A stretch of 46,364 nucleotides of DNA, from contig JALHMO010000029.1 of NCBI GenBank assembly GCA_022844015.1, forward strand, positions 1 through 46,364, given 5' to 3'. Positions 24,741 through 32,532 of the stretch are shown one piece after another (the first letter of the stretch is position 1; each line of letters opens with the position of its first letter). A program made the translations under genes and the position numbers. Under the pieces are notes generated by a model, which ran no database searches, was not told the origin of the DNA, and worked only from the letters and a program-made list of their open reading frames with translations. Source of the DNA: Reyranella sp. (GTDB lineage Bacteria; Pseudomonadota; Alphaproteobacteria; Reyranellales; Reyranellaceae).

Positions 24741-24919
24741 TCGGTCCTAGGGCCTTCAAGAGAGATAAACGGCCTTGTCTCCGTGCATTTCCAGTTGCCC
24801 AACGCGCCGCTACTATAGCGGGAGGGATGTACGCGCTTCCGGACCTGCTCGACCTCCAGTGGTTCGGGCAAGCCGCTGGCTTGTACACGTCACGAAGGTT
24901 TTCAGAGACGGCGCGGCCG

Positions 24920-26080
24920 TCACTCCAACCCATTCCGCTTGCGCAGCACCGCGGTCGCCGGAGCGAGCGCGAGGCCCTTGGCCTGCACGGTCGGTAGCCA
25001 CTCGGCGAGCGCCTGCAGCGTCGCCTCGTGCGGATGGCCGATCGCCACGACGAAGCCCTGGCGGCGCGCGACGGCCTCGGTCTCGGCGAGCCGGCGGCGC
25101 ACCGCGTCGAGCGATTCGTCGTCGTCGAGGAAGACGTGGCGGGAGATGCTGGGCACGCCGATCTCCTGCGCCACCTGGTCGCCCACCGATTGCGGCGACG
25201 TGCGCGAGTCGAGGAACATCAGGCCGCGTCCCTTGAGCTGGCGCAGCACCGTCTCCATGCCCGGCCGGAAGGTGGTGAAGCGGCTACCCATGTGGTTGTT
25301 GACGCCGGCATATCCGTCGAAGCTGTCGAGGGCGGCGGTCGTGCGCTGACGCAGGTCGACGTCGGGTAGCGACACCAGGAGCGCATTCGGTCCGGGATCG
25401 TTGCGGCCGCTTGGCTCCATCGGCAGGTGAAGCATCAGCTCGTGGCCCCTCGCCCGCGCCGCCCGCGCCTGTTCGGGCAGGTCCCTGGCATACGGCAGGA
25501 ACGACATCGTCAGCGGCCCGGGCAACTCCCACGCGCGACGCGAGCGTGGACGGTCGAGCCCGACATCGTCGATCACGATGGCAATCAGGGGTCGGCTGGC
25601 GAGATCACGGAACGGCACCGCATTGCGTCGCCACGCCTCCTTCGCCGGCTTGTCGGGTCCGGGCGCAAAGGCGGCGGCCTGTCGTCGCGCGGGTCGCGGT
25701 TTCTCTTCGAGGGTCGTCCTCGGCTGCCCCGGCTCGACCTCGGTGTACTTGGGAAGATCGGGCAGATCCTCGATGCGGGCGTAGCGCGGTGGGGTCTCGA
25801 CCGGTGCGCCGCGCTTCATCTCCTCCAGCGTGTCGCGCACAATGTGGGTGCTGTCGCGAACGTCGAGGCGCTCGGCAATCCAGTAGCCGCCGACCAGGCT
25901 GGTGCCGAACAGCAGGATCAGACCGGCAACGATCGAATGCCAGCGATGGGCCTCGATCCAGGCACCGACGGCCGCCAATCTGTGTCGCAGCCATCCACGC
26001 CAGCCAGCCGGCGGCACGGCCTTGCGCGCACGCGGCTTGCGGGTGCCTGCCTTCCTGCTTCTGTTCTTCTTCGACGCCAT
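24920..26080 (-). CDS. Divergent polysaccharide deacetylase family protein (DUF610/YibQ-like)
   Basis: A 386-aa envelope protein. A very basic N-terminal tail is followed by one membrane helix ('HSIVAGLILLFGTSLVGGYWI', about residues 48-68), a proline-rich linker and a NodB-like barrel (about 160-386). 'LIAIVIDDVGLD', 'HLPMEP', 'NNHMGSRFT', 'LDSRTSP' and 'VAIGHPHEATLQAL' are characteristic of the divergent deacetylase family, often encoded near envelope peptidases. Whether it deacetylates a glycan is not established. It is 51 nt downstream of the PatZ-like gene on the same strand, so the two may be co-transcribed. Confidence 0.92.
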   Translation of the reverse strand: MASKKNRSRKAGTRKPRARKAVPPAGWRGWLRHRLAAVGAWIEAHRWHSIVAGLILLFGTSLVGGYWIAERLDVRDSTHIVRDTLEEMKRGAPVETPPRYARIEDLPDLPKYTEVEPGQPRTTLEEKPRPARRQAAAFAPGPDKPAKEAWRRNAVPFRDLASRPLIAIVIDDVGLDRPRSRRAWELPGPLTMSFLPYARDLPEQARAARARGHELMLHLPMEPSGRNDPGPNALLVSLPDVDLRQRTTAALDSFDGYAGVNNHMGSRFTTFRPGMETVLRQLKGRGLMFLDSRTSPQSVGDQVAQEIGVPSISRHVFLDDDESLDAVRRRLAETEAVARRQGFVVAIGHPHEATLQALAEWLPTVQAKGLALAPATAVLRKRNGLE

Positions 26081-26131
26081 CTGAGCGCTCGGCCGTAACG
26101 CGTTGGTCTTACGCTCATTTTTCGCCTCAGG

Positions 26132-28810
26132 CTACAGCGTTGCCGTGTTCTTCACCACGCGAATGTCGGGCTGACCTACCCGCCCCGACTGGCGCTCGAA
26201 ACCAAGGCGCCTGGCAAGGTCGAGCATCTTGTGGTTCTCGCGCAGCACGTAACCGACCACGCGCACGACGCCGCGCGCCTTGGCGTAGCGCAGCACGTGC
26301 TCCAGCAGCAGCCGGCCAAAGCCGCGGCCCTGCCTGTCCGACGCGACCGTCAGCGCGAACTCCGCCTCCTCGAAACCGGGGTCGGCGGCGAGCCGTCCGA
26401 CGCCCTGCAATTCCTGGCCGTCGAGCAGCAGGAACGCCATCTCGCGGTCGTAGTCGATCTGCGTCAGGCGCGCCGCCATCTCGTGCGTCATCTCGCGGAT
26501 CGGGCCGAAGAAGCGCATGCGTGTGTCCTCCGGCGTGAGACGTCGCGCGAAGCCCTGAAGCATCGGCTCGTCGTCGGGGCGGATCGGCCGGATGCGCAAC
26601 GACTCTCCGCGATGGCTGATCTCGATGTCGAGCTCCACCGGATAGGGCCGGATGGCGAAGCGCGCGCCACGTTCCTGGCCGGCGACCGGCGGTGCCACGA
26701 CGATTCGCGCATCGAGCGCGATCACGCCGTCGGCATCGACCAGCAGCGGGTTGATGTCGAGCTCGGCAATCTCGCCGACATCGGCGATGAGCTGCGAGAG
26801 GCGCACCATCGCCTCGCCGACGGCCTCGCGCGCCGCCGGCCGGCGATCGCGATAGCCGCGCAGCAGGCGATCGACGCGCGTGCGCGACAGCGCATCCTCC
26901 GCCAGCACCGGATCGAGCGGCGGCAGAGCGAGCGCCTTGTCGTCGACCACCTCGGCCGCGACGCCGCCGTGGCCGACCAGCAGGATCGGCCCGAACACCG
27001 GGTCCTCGGCGGCGCCGAGGATCAGCTCCACGGCATGCGGCCGTCTGATCATCGGCTGGACTACGTAGCCGTCGATGCGGGCGCCGGGCGCAGCCGTGCA
27101 CGCCTTGTCGTGCATCGCCCGCACCGCCTGAACGACCGCCTGCTCCGAATCGAGATCGAGTGAGACGCCGCCGACATCGCTCTTGTGGGTGATCTCGCGC
27201 GACAGGATCTTCACCGCGACCGGAAAGCCGATACGGGTGGCCGCAGCGGCGGCCTCCGCCGCATCGAGCACCACCTCGGTCGGCACCGCGGGAATGCCGT
27301 AGGCCGCCAGCACGCGCTTGGCTTCCGGCTCGGTCAGCACGGTGCGCCGCTCGGCAAGCGCGCCGTTCACGATGGCGCGCACGAGCTGCGTGTCGGATCG
27401 AACCTCGGGCACCGACGGCGGCGTGCGCTGCAGGGCGCGCTGGCCGCGACGGTACTGGACGACGTGCATGAAGCCGCGCACGGCGCGCAGCGGCGTGTCG
27501 TAGGCCGGGATGCCGGCCTCGTGCAGCACCTGCCGTCCCGCCTGCGCCTGCGGACCGCCGACCCAGCAGCCGATCAGCGGCGCCACCTTGCGGCCCGGCG
27601 CAGAGACGATGGCGCGCGCCACGTCGACCGGCGAGGTGAGAGCCGTCGGCACGTTCATCGCCAGGATGGCGCCGACCGTGCGGTCGTCGGCCAGCGCATC
27701 GACCGCCGCAGCATAGCGCGCGCCGTCGGCGTCGCCCACGATGTCGACCGGGTTGTCGCGCGACCACGAGCGCGGCAGCTGCCTGTCCAGCGCCACGATG
27801 GTGCGGGGTTGCAGCGTCGCCAGGTCCCCACCCTCGTCGAGCAACAGGTCGGTGGCGACGATCCCCATGCCGCCGCCGTTGGTCAGGATCGCCAGGCGCT
27901 CGTTGCGCGGCAGGATGGCGTGACCCAGCGTCTCGGCGGCATCGAACAGCTCGCCCAGGCCGAGCACGCGGACGAGGCCGGCGCGGGCGAAGGCCGCATC
28001 GTAGACCGCGGCCGAGCCCGCCATCGACCCGGTGTGCGAGGCCGCTGCCTTGGCCGCCGCAGCGTGGCGGCCCGCCTTCAGCACGATCACCGGCTTGACG
28101 CGCGCCACGCTGCGCGCCGCCGACATGAACTTGCGGGCCTGGGTGATGCCCTCGACATACATCAGGACGGCGCGGGTCTCGTAGTCGCGTGCCAGCATGT
28201 CGAGCACGTCGCCGAAATCGACATCGGCCATGTCGCCCATCGAGACCAGGTGAGAGAATCCGATGTTCTGCGCCGCGCCCCAGTCCGCGAGCCCGGCCAG
28301 CACCGCGCCCGATTGCGCCACCGCGGCCACCCGCCCCGCCTTCAGGCCGCCCGGCCCGAAGCTCGCGTTCAGGCCGAGGCGGGGCACGGCATAGCCGATG
28401 CAGTTGGGTCCGACGACCCGCAGCAGATGCGGCTGCGCGGCACGCAGGATGCGCGTGCGCCAACGCGCATTGTCCTCGCGCGCCTCCGGTCCGCTGCCCG
28501 GACCCGACGTGATGATGACGGCCGCGCGCGTGCCGCGCTCGCCGAGCTCGGCCACGAGGCGCGGCACGGTCTCGGCCGGCGTCATGACGACGGCAAGGTC
28601 GGCAGGCTCGCCCAGCTCCGCGATGCTCTCGAGCACCGGACGACCGTCGATCTCGCCGCCCTTGAGATTGACCAGGTGAAGGTCGCCCTGGAAGCCGCCG
28701 GCCAGCAGGTTGCGCGTCACCGCCGCGCCGATCGAGCCGGGGCGGGCGCTGGCGCCGATCGCCACGACCGAGCGCGGCGCCATCAGCTTGTCGAGGTTGC
28801 GGATGGACAT
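26132..28810 (-). CDS. NDP-forming acyl-CoA synthetase / GNAT acetyltransferase fusion (PatZ-like)
   Basis: An 892-aa protein with the order CoA-binding Rossmann domain ('SVVAIGASARPGSIGAAVTRNLL'), two succinyl-CoA-ligase-like domains, ATP-grasp ('VLTEPEAKRVLAAYGIPAVPTEVV...KILSREITHKSDVGGV') and a C-terminal GNAT domain ('ASDRQGRGFGRLLLEHVLRYAKARGV'). This is the architecture and length of PatZ/YfiQ lysine acetyltransferases that silence acetyl-CoA synthetase. The 'ASHTGSMAGS' loop keeps the His that is phosphorylated in active ADP-forming synthetases, so it may also make acyl-CoA. ATG 28810 ('MSIRNLDKLMAPRS') was preferred; an ATG at 28852 abuts a hairpin. Confidence 0.93.
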   Translation of the reverse strand: MSIRNLDKLMAPRSVVAIGASARPGSIGAAVTRNLLAGGFQGDLHLVNLKGGEIDGRPVLESIAELGEPADLAVVMTPAETVPRLVAELGERGTRAAVIITSGPGSGPEAREDNARWRTRILRAAQPHLLRVVGPNCIGYAVPRLGLNASFGPGGLKAGRVAAVAQSGAVLAGLADWGAAQNIGFSHLVSMGDMADVDFGDVLDMLARDYETRAVLMYVEGITQARKFMSAARSVARVKPVIVLKAGRHAAAAKAAASHTGSMAGSAAVYDAAFARAGLVRVLGLGELFDAAETLGHAILPRNERLAILTNGGGMGIVATDLLLDEGGDLATLQPRTIVALDRQLPRSWSRDNPVDIVGDADGARYAAAVDALADDRTVGAILAMNVPTALTSPVDVARAIVSAPGRKVAPLIGCWVGGPQAQAGRQVLHEAGIPAYDTPLRAVRGFMHVVQYRRGQRALQRTPPSVPEVRSDTQLVRAIVNGALAERRTVLTEPEAKRVLAAYGIPAVPTEVVLDAAEAAAAATRIGFPVAVKILSREITHKSDVGGVSLDLDSEQAVVQAVRAMHDKACTAAPGARIDGYVVQPMIRRPHAVELILGAAEDPVFGPILLVGHGGVAAEVVDDKALALPPLDPVLAEDALSRTRVDRLLRGYRDRRPAAREAVGEAMVRLSQLIADVGEIAELDINPLLVDADGVIALDARIVVAPPVAGQERGARFAIRPYPVELDIEISHRGESLRIRPIRPDDEPMLQGFARRLTPEDTRMRFFGPIREMTHEMAARLTQIDYDREMAFLLLDGQELQGVGRLAADPGFEEAEFALTVASDRQGRGFGRLLLEHVLRYAKARGVVRVVGYVLRENHKMLDLARRLGFERQSGRVGQPDIRVVKNTATL

Positions 28811-28852
28811 GGCGCCAGAACCTACCTGTTGCGACAATTTCGGGGCGTACAT

Positions 28853-28880
28853 TTCCGATCGGGGCGAGGCCCGATCGGAA
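28853..28880. terminator. Hairpin between DMT and PatZ-like genes
   Basis: TTCCGATCGGG (28853-28863) and CCCGATCGGAA (28870-28880) form an exact 11-bp stem with a 6-nt loop, just after the DMT stop on the reverse strand. It could terminate or attenuate read-through into the PatZ-like gene. No T-run follows. Confidence 0.6.
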
Positions 28881-28886
28881 CTCGCC

Positions 28887-29771
28887 TCAGAAGAGCGCCG
28901 GTCCGTTCATCAGCACAAGCCCCACGACGATCACGAATGCCGCAGCGACGCGGCGCACGCCGAACGGCTCGCCGAGCAGCAGAGTGCCCATCAAGGCGCC
29001 AAACAGGACGGAAGTTTCACGCAGCGCCGCCACGTGTGCCATCGGCCCCAGGACCAGGGCGTAGATCGCAATTCCGTAACCGACGTTGGCGATCAGCCCG
29101 CCCATCACGCCACGCCACCAAGTGCGACGAAGATGGGCCCACACTGTCGCAGGCCGGAGCGCGAAGGCCAGCACCAGCAGCCACGGCCCCTCGATCACGC
29201 ACAGCCAGGCGATGTAGGCGATCCGGTGCTCGAAGGTGGGCCCCGCGCTGCGCACGCCGAGGCCGTCGGCGATGATGTAGGCGGCGATGGTGAAGCCGGT
29301 CAGCACGGCGAACAGCGTGGCGAGCCCGAACCGGCTGCCCGGTCGCGGCGCGACGCGGCGCAGCGGGATGGCCAGCGCGACCAGCCCGGCGCTGAGCAGC
29401 AGCACGCCCGCAATGTCCTGGCCGCGCAGGTGCTCGCCGATGAAGCGCCCCGACACCAGCGCGACCAGCAGCGGCCCCAAGCCGCGGGCAATCGGGTAGG
29501 TGTGGCTGAGATCGCCGTACGAGTAGGCCTTGAGCAGGAAGATGTAGTAGAGGACGTGGATCGCTACCGAGGCTGCGAGATACTTCCACGCCGCCGGCTC
29601 GATCCACGGCAGGAACGGCACGGCGACGAGCCCCATCACGGTGCCGGTGGTCATGATCACGCCGAACGTCGCCAGCCGGTCCGACTGATCGGCCTTGAGG
29701 ATGGCGTTCCAGGTGGCGTGCATGAGCGCCGCCGCCAGCAGCAGCGCCACGATGAGGGGTTCGACGACCAA
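28887..29771 (-). CDS. DMT-superfamily transporter (EamA domains)
   Basis: A 294-aa inner-membrane protein with about ten helices in two EamA repeats. The first repeat has 'MHATWNAILKADQSDRLATFGVIMTTGTVMGL' and 'AYSYGDLSHTYPIARGLGPLLVALVSGRFIGEHL'. The second ends with 'ALRETSVLFGALMGTLLLGEPFGVRRVAAAFVIVVGLVLM', the standard last-two-helix pattern. Such proteins usually export metabolites or amino acids; the substrate here is not predictable. It is probably transcribed towards the PatZ-like gene. Confidence 0.92.
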   Translation of the reverse strand: MVVEPLIVALLLAAALMHATWNAILKADQSDRLATFGVIMTTGTVMGLVAVPFLPWIEPAAWKYLAASVAIHVLYYIFLLKAYSYGDLSHTYPIARGLGPLLVALVSGRFIGEHLRGQDIAGVLLLSAGLVALAIPLRRVAPRPGSRFGLATLFAVLTGFTIAAYIIADGLGVRSAGPTFEHRIAYIAWLCVIEGPWLLVLAFALRPATVWAHLRRTWWRGVMGGLIANVGYGIAIYALVLGPMAHVAALRETSVLFGALMGTLLLGEPFGVRRVAAAFVIVVGLVLMNGPALF

Positions 29772-29875
29772 TTCGGCTTCTTTGTCTTCTGGCCGTCACA
29801 TTACTGTAAATTTTGCCCGGTGGCTTGCTCCAGGGGGCGGGGTGATCTACGCCCTTCCCAACACAATTCATGTTC

Positions 29876-30100
29876 CTCTCCCCCGCTAGGGCAGGGCATT
29901 CGCATATGGCAGAAAACACCGTCATCCCGACCGAAGCCGAGCGCAGCGAGGCGCAGTGGAGGGACCTTTCTTGTTGAGGCACCGGCAAGAGAGGTCCCTC
30001 GACTGCGCCGCCAGTGGCGCTGTAACCAGCGCCTTTCAGGCGGCTCCGCTCGGGATGACGGAGAAATATGCCATATGCGAATACCCTGCCCGCTAGGGGG
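29876..30100. repeat. Nested inverted-repeat element
   Basis: Outer arms 29891-29911 and 30069-30089 (core 'attcgcatatggca' / 'tgccatatgcgaat', one mismatch in 21) enclose a second pair, 'gtcatcccga' (29921) / 'cgggatgac' (to 30059), and a third, 'cagtggagggacct' / 'aggtccctcgactg'. The result is a three-level palindrome of about 220 nt. It lies between the DMT gene and trpG. The 490-nt gap 29772-30261 holds this and the next repeat, and no gene is recognised there. Confidence 0.8.
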
Positions 30101-30172
30101 AGAGGTTAGTTGGGTGAGGGGGAATCGAAGGCTGCATCGTCACCGGCAGCCCCCTCACCCAGCCTCTCCCCC
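30096..30172. repeat. Inverted repeat abutting the nested element
   Basis: 'gggggagaggttagttgggt' (from 30096) faces 'ccctcacccagcctctcccc' (to 30172) around about 28 nt. It is a different family from the adjoining element, and the two share the 'aggggga' boundary. It ends 89 nt before trpG and may be transcribed in its leader. Confidence 0.75.
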
Positions 30173-30261
30173 TTATGTGCGGCTCGGCGAAGCCGAACGC
30201 GCTCATGAGGCGGGGAAGATGGAGTCCGAACTCGAGATGACGGTCGACGGAACCTGGTCCG

Positions 30262-30864
30262 ATGCTTCTCCTCATCGATAACTACGACAGCTTCACCTAC
30301 AATCTCGTCCACTTCCTGGGCGATCTCGGGGCGCGCTGCGTCGTCCATCGCAACGACCAGATCACGGTCGACGAGGCGCTGGCGCTGAAGCCGGCCGGCA
30401 TCGTGCTGTCGCCCGGCCCGTGCACGCCCAACGAGGCCGGCATCTGCATGGCCCTGGTCGAGGCGGCGGCGCGCACCCAGGTGCCTCTGCTCGGCGTCTG
30501 CCTCGGCCATCAGGCGATCGGCCAGGTGTTCGGCGGCAAGGTGGTGCGGGCGCCGGCGCCGATGCACGGCAAGCTGTCGGCCGTCGAGCACCGCGGGCAG
30601 AGCGTGTTCGAGGACGTCCCCTCGCCGTTTCGCGCGACGCGCTACCATTCGCTGATCGTCGACCGGGGCGGCTTTCCCAAGGACCTCGAGGTGACGGCCG
30701 AGACCGGCGAGATCGTCATGGGCCTGCGCCATCGCACCCTGCCGATCCACGGCGTGCAGTTCCATCCCGAGAGCATCGCGTCGGAGCACGGCCACAAGAT
30801 CCTCGAGAACTTCCTCAAGATCGCCGGCGATCATCCCGCGCAGCAGAGCAAGAAGGCCGCCTGA
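30262..30864 (+). CDS. trpG: Anthranilate/aminodeoxychorismate synthase glutamine amidotransferase subunit
   Basis: A 200-aa class I glutamine amidotransferase that supplies ammonia to TrpE (or PabB). '[19 protein letters not shown]' and '[15 protein letters not shown]' are diagnostic. The catalytic triad is Cys80 in '[10 protein letters not shown]' with His168 and Glu170 in 'VQFHPESI'. The usual partners trpE, trpD and trpC are not beside it; the gene stands alone between repeats and an oppositely oriented flavoprotein. TrpG and PabA cannot be separated by sequence alone, and one protein may serve both pathways. The ribosome site is weak. Confidence 0.95.
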   Translation: MLLLIDNYDSFTYNLVHFLGDLGARCVVHRNDQITVDEALALKPAGIVLSPGPCTPNEAGICMALVEAAARTQVPLLGVCLGHQAIGQVFGGKVVRAPAPMHGKLSAVEHRGQSVFEDVPSPFRATRYHSLIVDRGGFPKDLEVTAETGEIVMGLRHRTLPIHGVQFHPESIASEHGHKILENFLKIAGDHPAQQSKKAA

Positions 30865-30905
30865 CGACTGGACTGCCATCGAGTCGCGCCCCGCATGATG
30901 CTCTT

Positions 30906-30999
30906 GTCTTCCTGAGCGAAGCGAAGGATCTCATCGCCAGAAGTTCCAAAGCACGCTGTGGCAGGTGACGATGAGATCCTTCGCGCCGCTCAGGATGAC
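30906..30999. repeat. Inverted repeat, family D, copy 2
   Basis: Arms 30906-30936 and 30969-30999 share 'gcgaaggatctcatcg' and its complement with a few mismatches towards the outer end. They match the family of 18419-18513. It lies between the convergent trpG and flavoprotein genes. Confidence 0.8.
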
Positions 31000-31023
31000 A
31001 GAAATGGGCACTCTCTCCCTGCT

Positions 31024-32487
31024 TCACCCCCGCTCGATCCGCTCCCAGTCCAGCTCGACCTGCTTGACGTCGTAGGCCTCGAGCGACTGCCAGTGCCTCT
31101 GCAGGTCGCCGGCGAACAGGCCACGGGTCACGGCGGCGGCGACCTTGGGCACGGCGCTGGTCATGGCGTTGATGCTGCTGCCTGACGGGCCGAAGCTCAT
31201 GGTCGAGCCGATGCCGAAGAGGTGGATGTCGGCCAGCCACGGCGCCTCGCCGGGCGTGCGCTCGAGGAAGGCATAGTCCGGGCCGAGGTACGGATAGGCG
31301 CCAAGCAGGTCATCCGCCTCGCCGGGCGGCGGCGTGTAACGGTGGCGCCACAGGGCGACCTTGTCGGCGAAGCCCGCCAGCTCGGGCCGCAGGCCGACAT
31401 CCTGATGGATGCCCGTCCCGCAGATCGCATAGTCCGCGAAGAACGGTCCGCGCGGCGTGTCGAGGCGAATGCGTCCCTCCTCCATGCGCGCATCGGTCCA
31501 CGGCCGGCCGACATGCATGCTGAACGTCGGGAACGCCATCGCCCGCTTGTAGGTGTCGGCGGGAAAGCCCTCGCGGGCGCGCAGGATGGTGCCGACCAGG
31601 CGCCAGCGCCACTCGTCGGGCATCTCGCCGATGTGCTTGAGGAAGCCGGCGAAGGTCAGCCAGCGATAGCGCTGCACCACGCCGGGCTGCGCCCGACGGC
31701 AGAACAGGTGCGCCTCGGCGCCGTGCTCCAGCGCCACCGAGGCGTTGTCCATCGCCGAGGCACCGGCGCCCAGCACCGCCACGACCTTGCCGCGCAGCTG
31801 CTCGAAGTCGATCATCTCGCAGGTGTGCGCCCGCCGATCGGCCGGCAGCGCACGCACGAAATCGGGCATCCACCATTCGCCCGTGCCGTCCTGGCCGGTC
31901 GCCAGCACCAGCTTGCGCGCGGCCAGCACCTCGCCGCCGGCCAGCGTCACCAGCAGGCAGCGGCCGCCGTCGTCGAGCGTGCCCGGCGCGATGGCGACCG
32001 CCTCGGCATCGTTGCGCACCGGCAGGTTCAGCACGCGCCGATACCATTGCAGGTAATCGTGCCAGGCTTGGCTGGGAATCAGGCCGAGGCCGGCGAACGC
32101 GCCGGCGCCCTCGGTCGCGTCGTACCACGCCTCGAAGGTCAGGCTGGCGATGCCGAGGTCGGGGCCGGTCTGGTCTTTCGGGCTGCGCAGCGTCGGCATG
32201 CGGGCAAAGGTGACCCACGGCCCTTCCCGGCCGGCCGGCGCACGATCGATCACGAGAAGGTTGCTCACCCGATCGCGCATCAGGGCGAAGGCGATGGCGA
32301 GGCCGGATTGCCCGGCGCCGACGATCAGCGCATCGAGCGCCGGCCTGCCGCGGTACATCCGCGGCTTCATCCATTCCATGCGCGGATGCGCGGTCATCTC
32401 GATGTCGCGGCGCACGCGGGCTTCGAGCGCCGCCAGATCGCTTGCAATCATGGTCTCAGCGGTCAGCAAGGGGTGTGCCATTGGCAT
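31024..32487 (-). CDS. FAD-dependent NAD(P)-binding oxidoreductase (flavin monooxygenase-like)
   Basis: A 487-aa flavoprotein. A first dinucleotide fold 'LDALIVGAGQSGLAIAFALMRDRVSNLLVIDRAP' (GAGQSG at 57-62) binds FAD, and a second 'VVAVLGAGASAMDNASVALEHGAEAHLFCRR' should bind NADPH. 'VLATGQDGTGEWWMPDFV' follows the first half, as in flavin-containing monooxygenases and lysine/ornithine hydroxylase relatives. The start is the first of two close ATGs (32487, 32481); the open frame continues far upstream without family similarity. It is divergent from an SsuABC/TauABC-like importer 45 nt away, so it may oxidise the imported compound. Substrate unknown. Confidence 0.88.
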   Translation of the reverse strand: MPMAHPLLTAETMIASDLAALEARVRRDIEMTAHPRMEWMKPRMYRGRPALDALIVGAGQSGLAIAFALMRDRVSNLLVIDRAPAGREGPWVTFARMPTLRSPKDQTGPDLGIASLTFEAWYDATEGAGAFAGLGLIPSQAWHDYLQWYRRVLNLPVRNDAEAVAIAPGTLDDGGRCLLVTLAGGEVLAARKLVLATGQDGTGEWWMPDFVRALPADRRAHTCEMIDFEQLRGKVVAVLGAGASAMDNASVALEHGAEAHLFCRRAQPGVVQRYRWLTFAGFLKHIGEMPDEWRWRLVGTILRAREGFPADTYKRAMAFPTFSMHVGRPWTDARMEEGRIRLDTPRGPFFADYAICGTGIHQDVGLRPELAGFADKVALWRHRYTPPPGEADDLLGAYPYLGPDYAFLERTPGEAPWLADIHLFGIGSTMSFGPSGSSINAMTSAVPKVAAAVTRGLFAGDLQRHWQSLEAYDVKQVELDWERIERG

Positions 32488-32532
32488 GCATGTTGCGTCG
32501 CAGACTACCTGAATTTCCGACCAGGGGGTGTC

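Noticed and set aside
24505..24750. 81-codon forward open frame in the RT leader
   Set aside because: No ribosome site or family; the opposite strand carries the stronger structural signal. Kept only as a possibility.
22824..24780. Group II intron, retron or DGR
   Set aside because: No maturase X/HNH domain, no intron domain V-like hairpin at the end, no retron-typical short RT, and no template/variable repeat pair seen.
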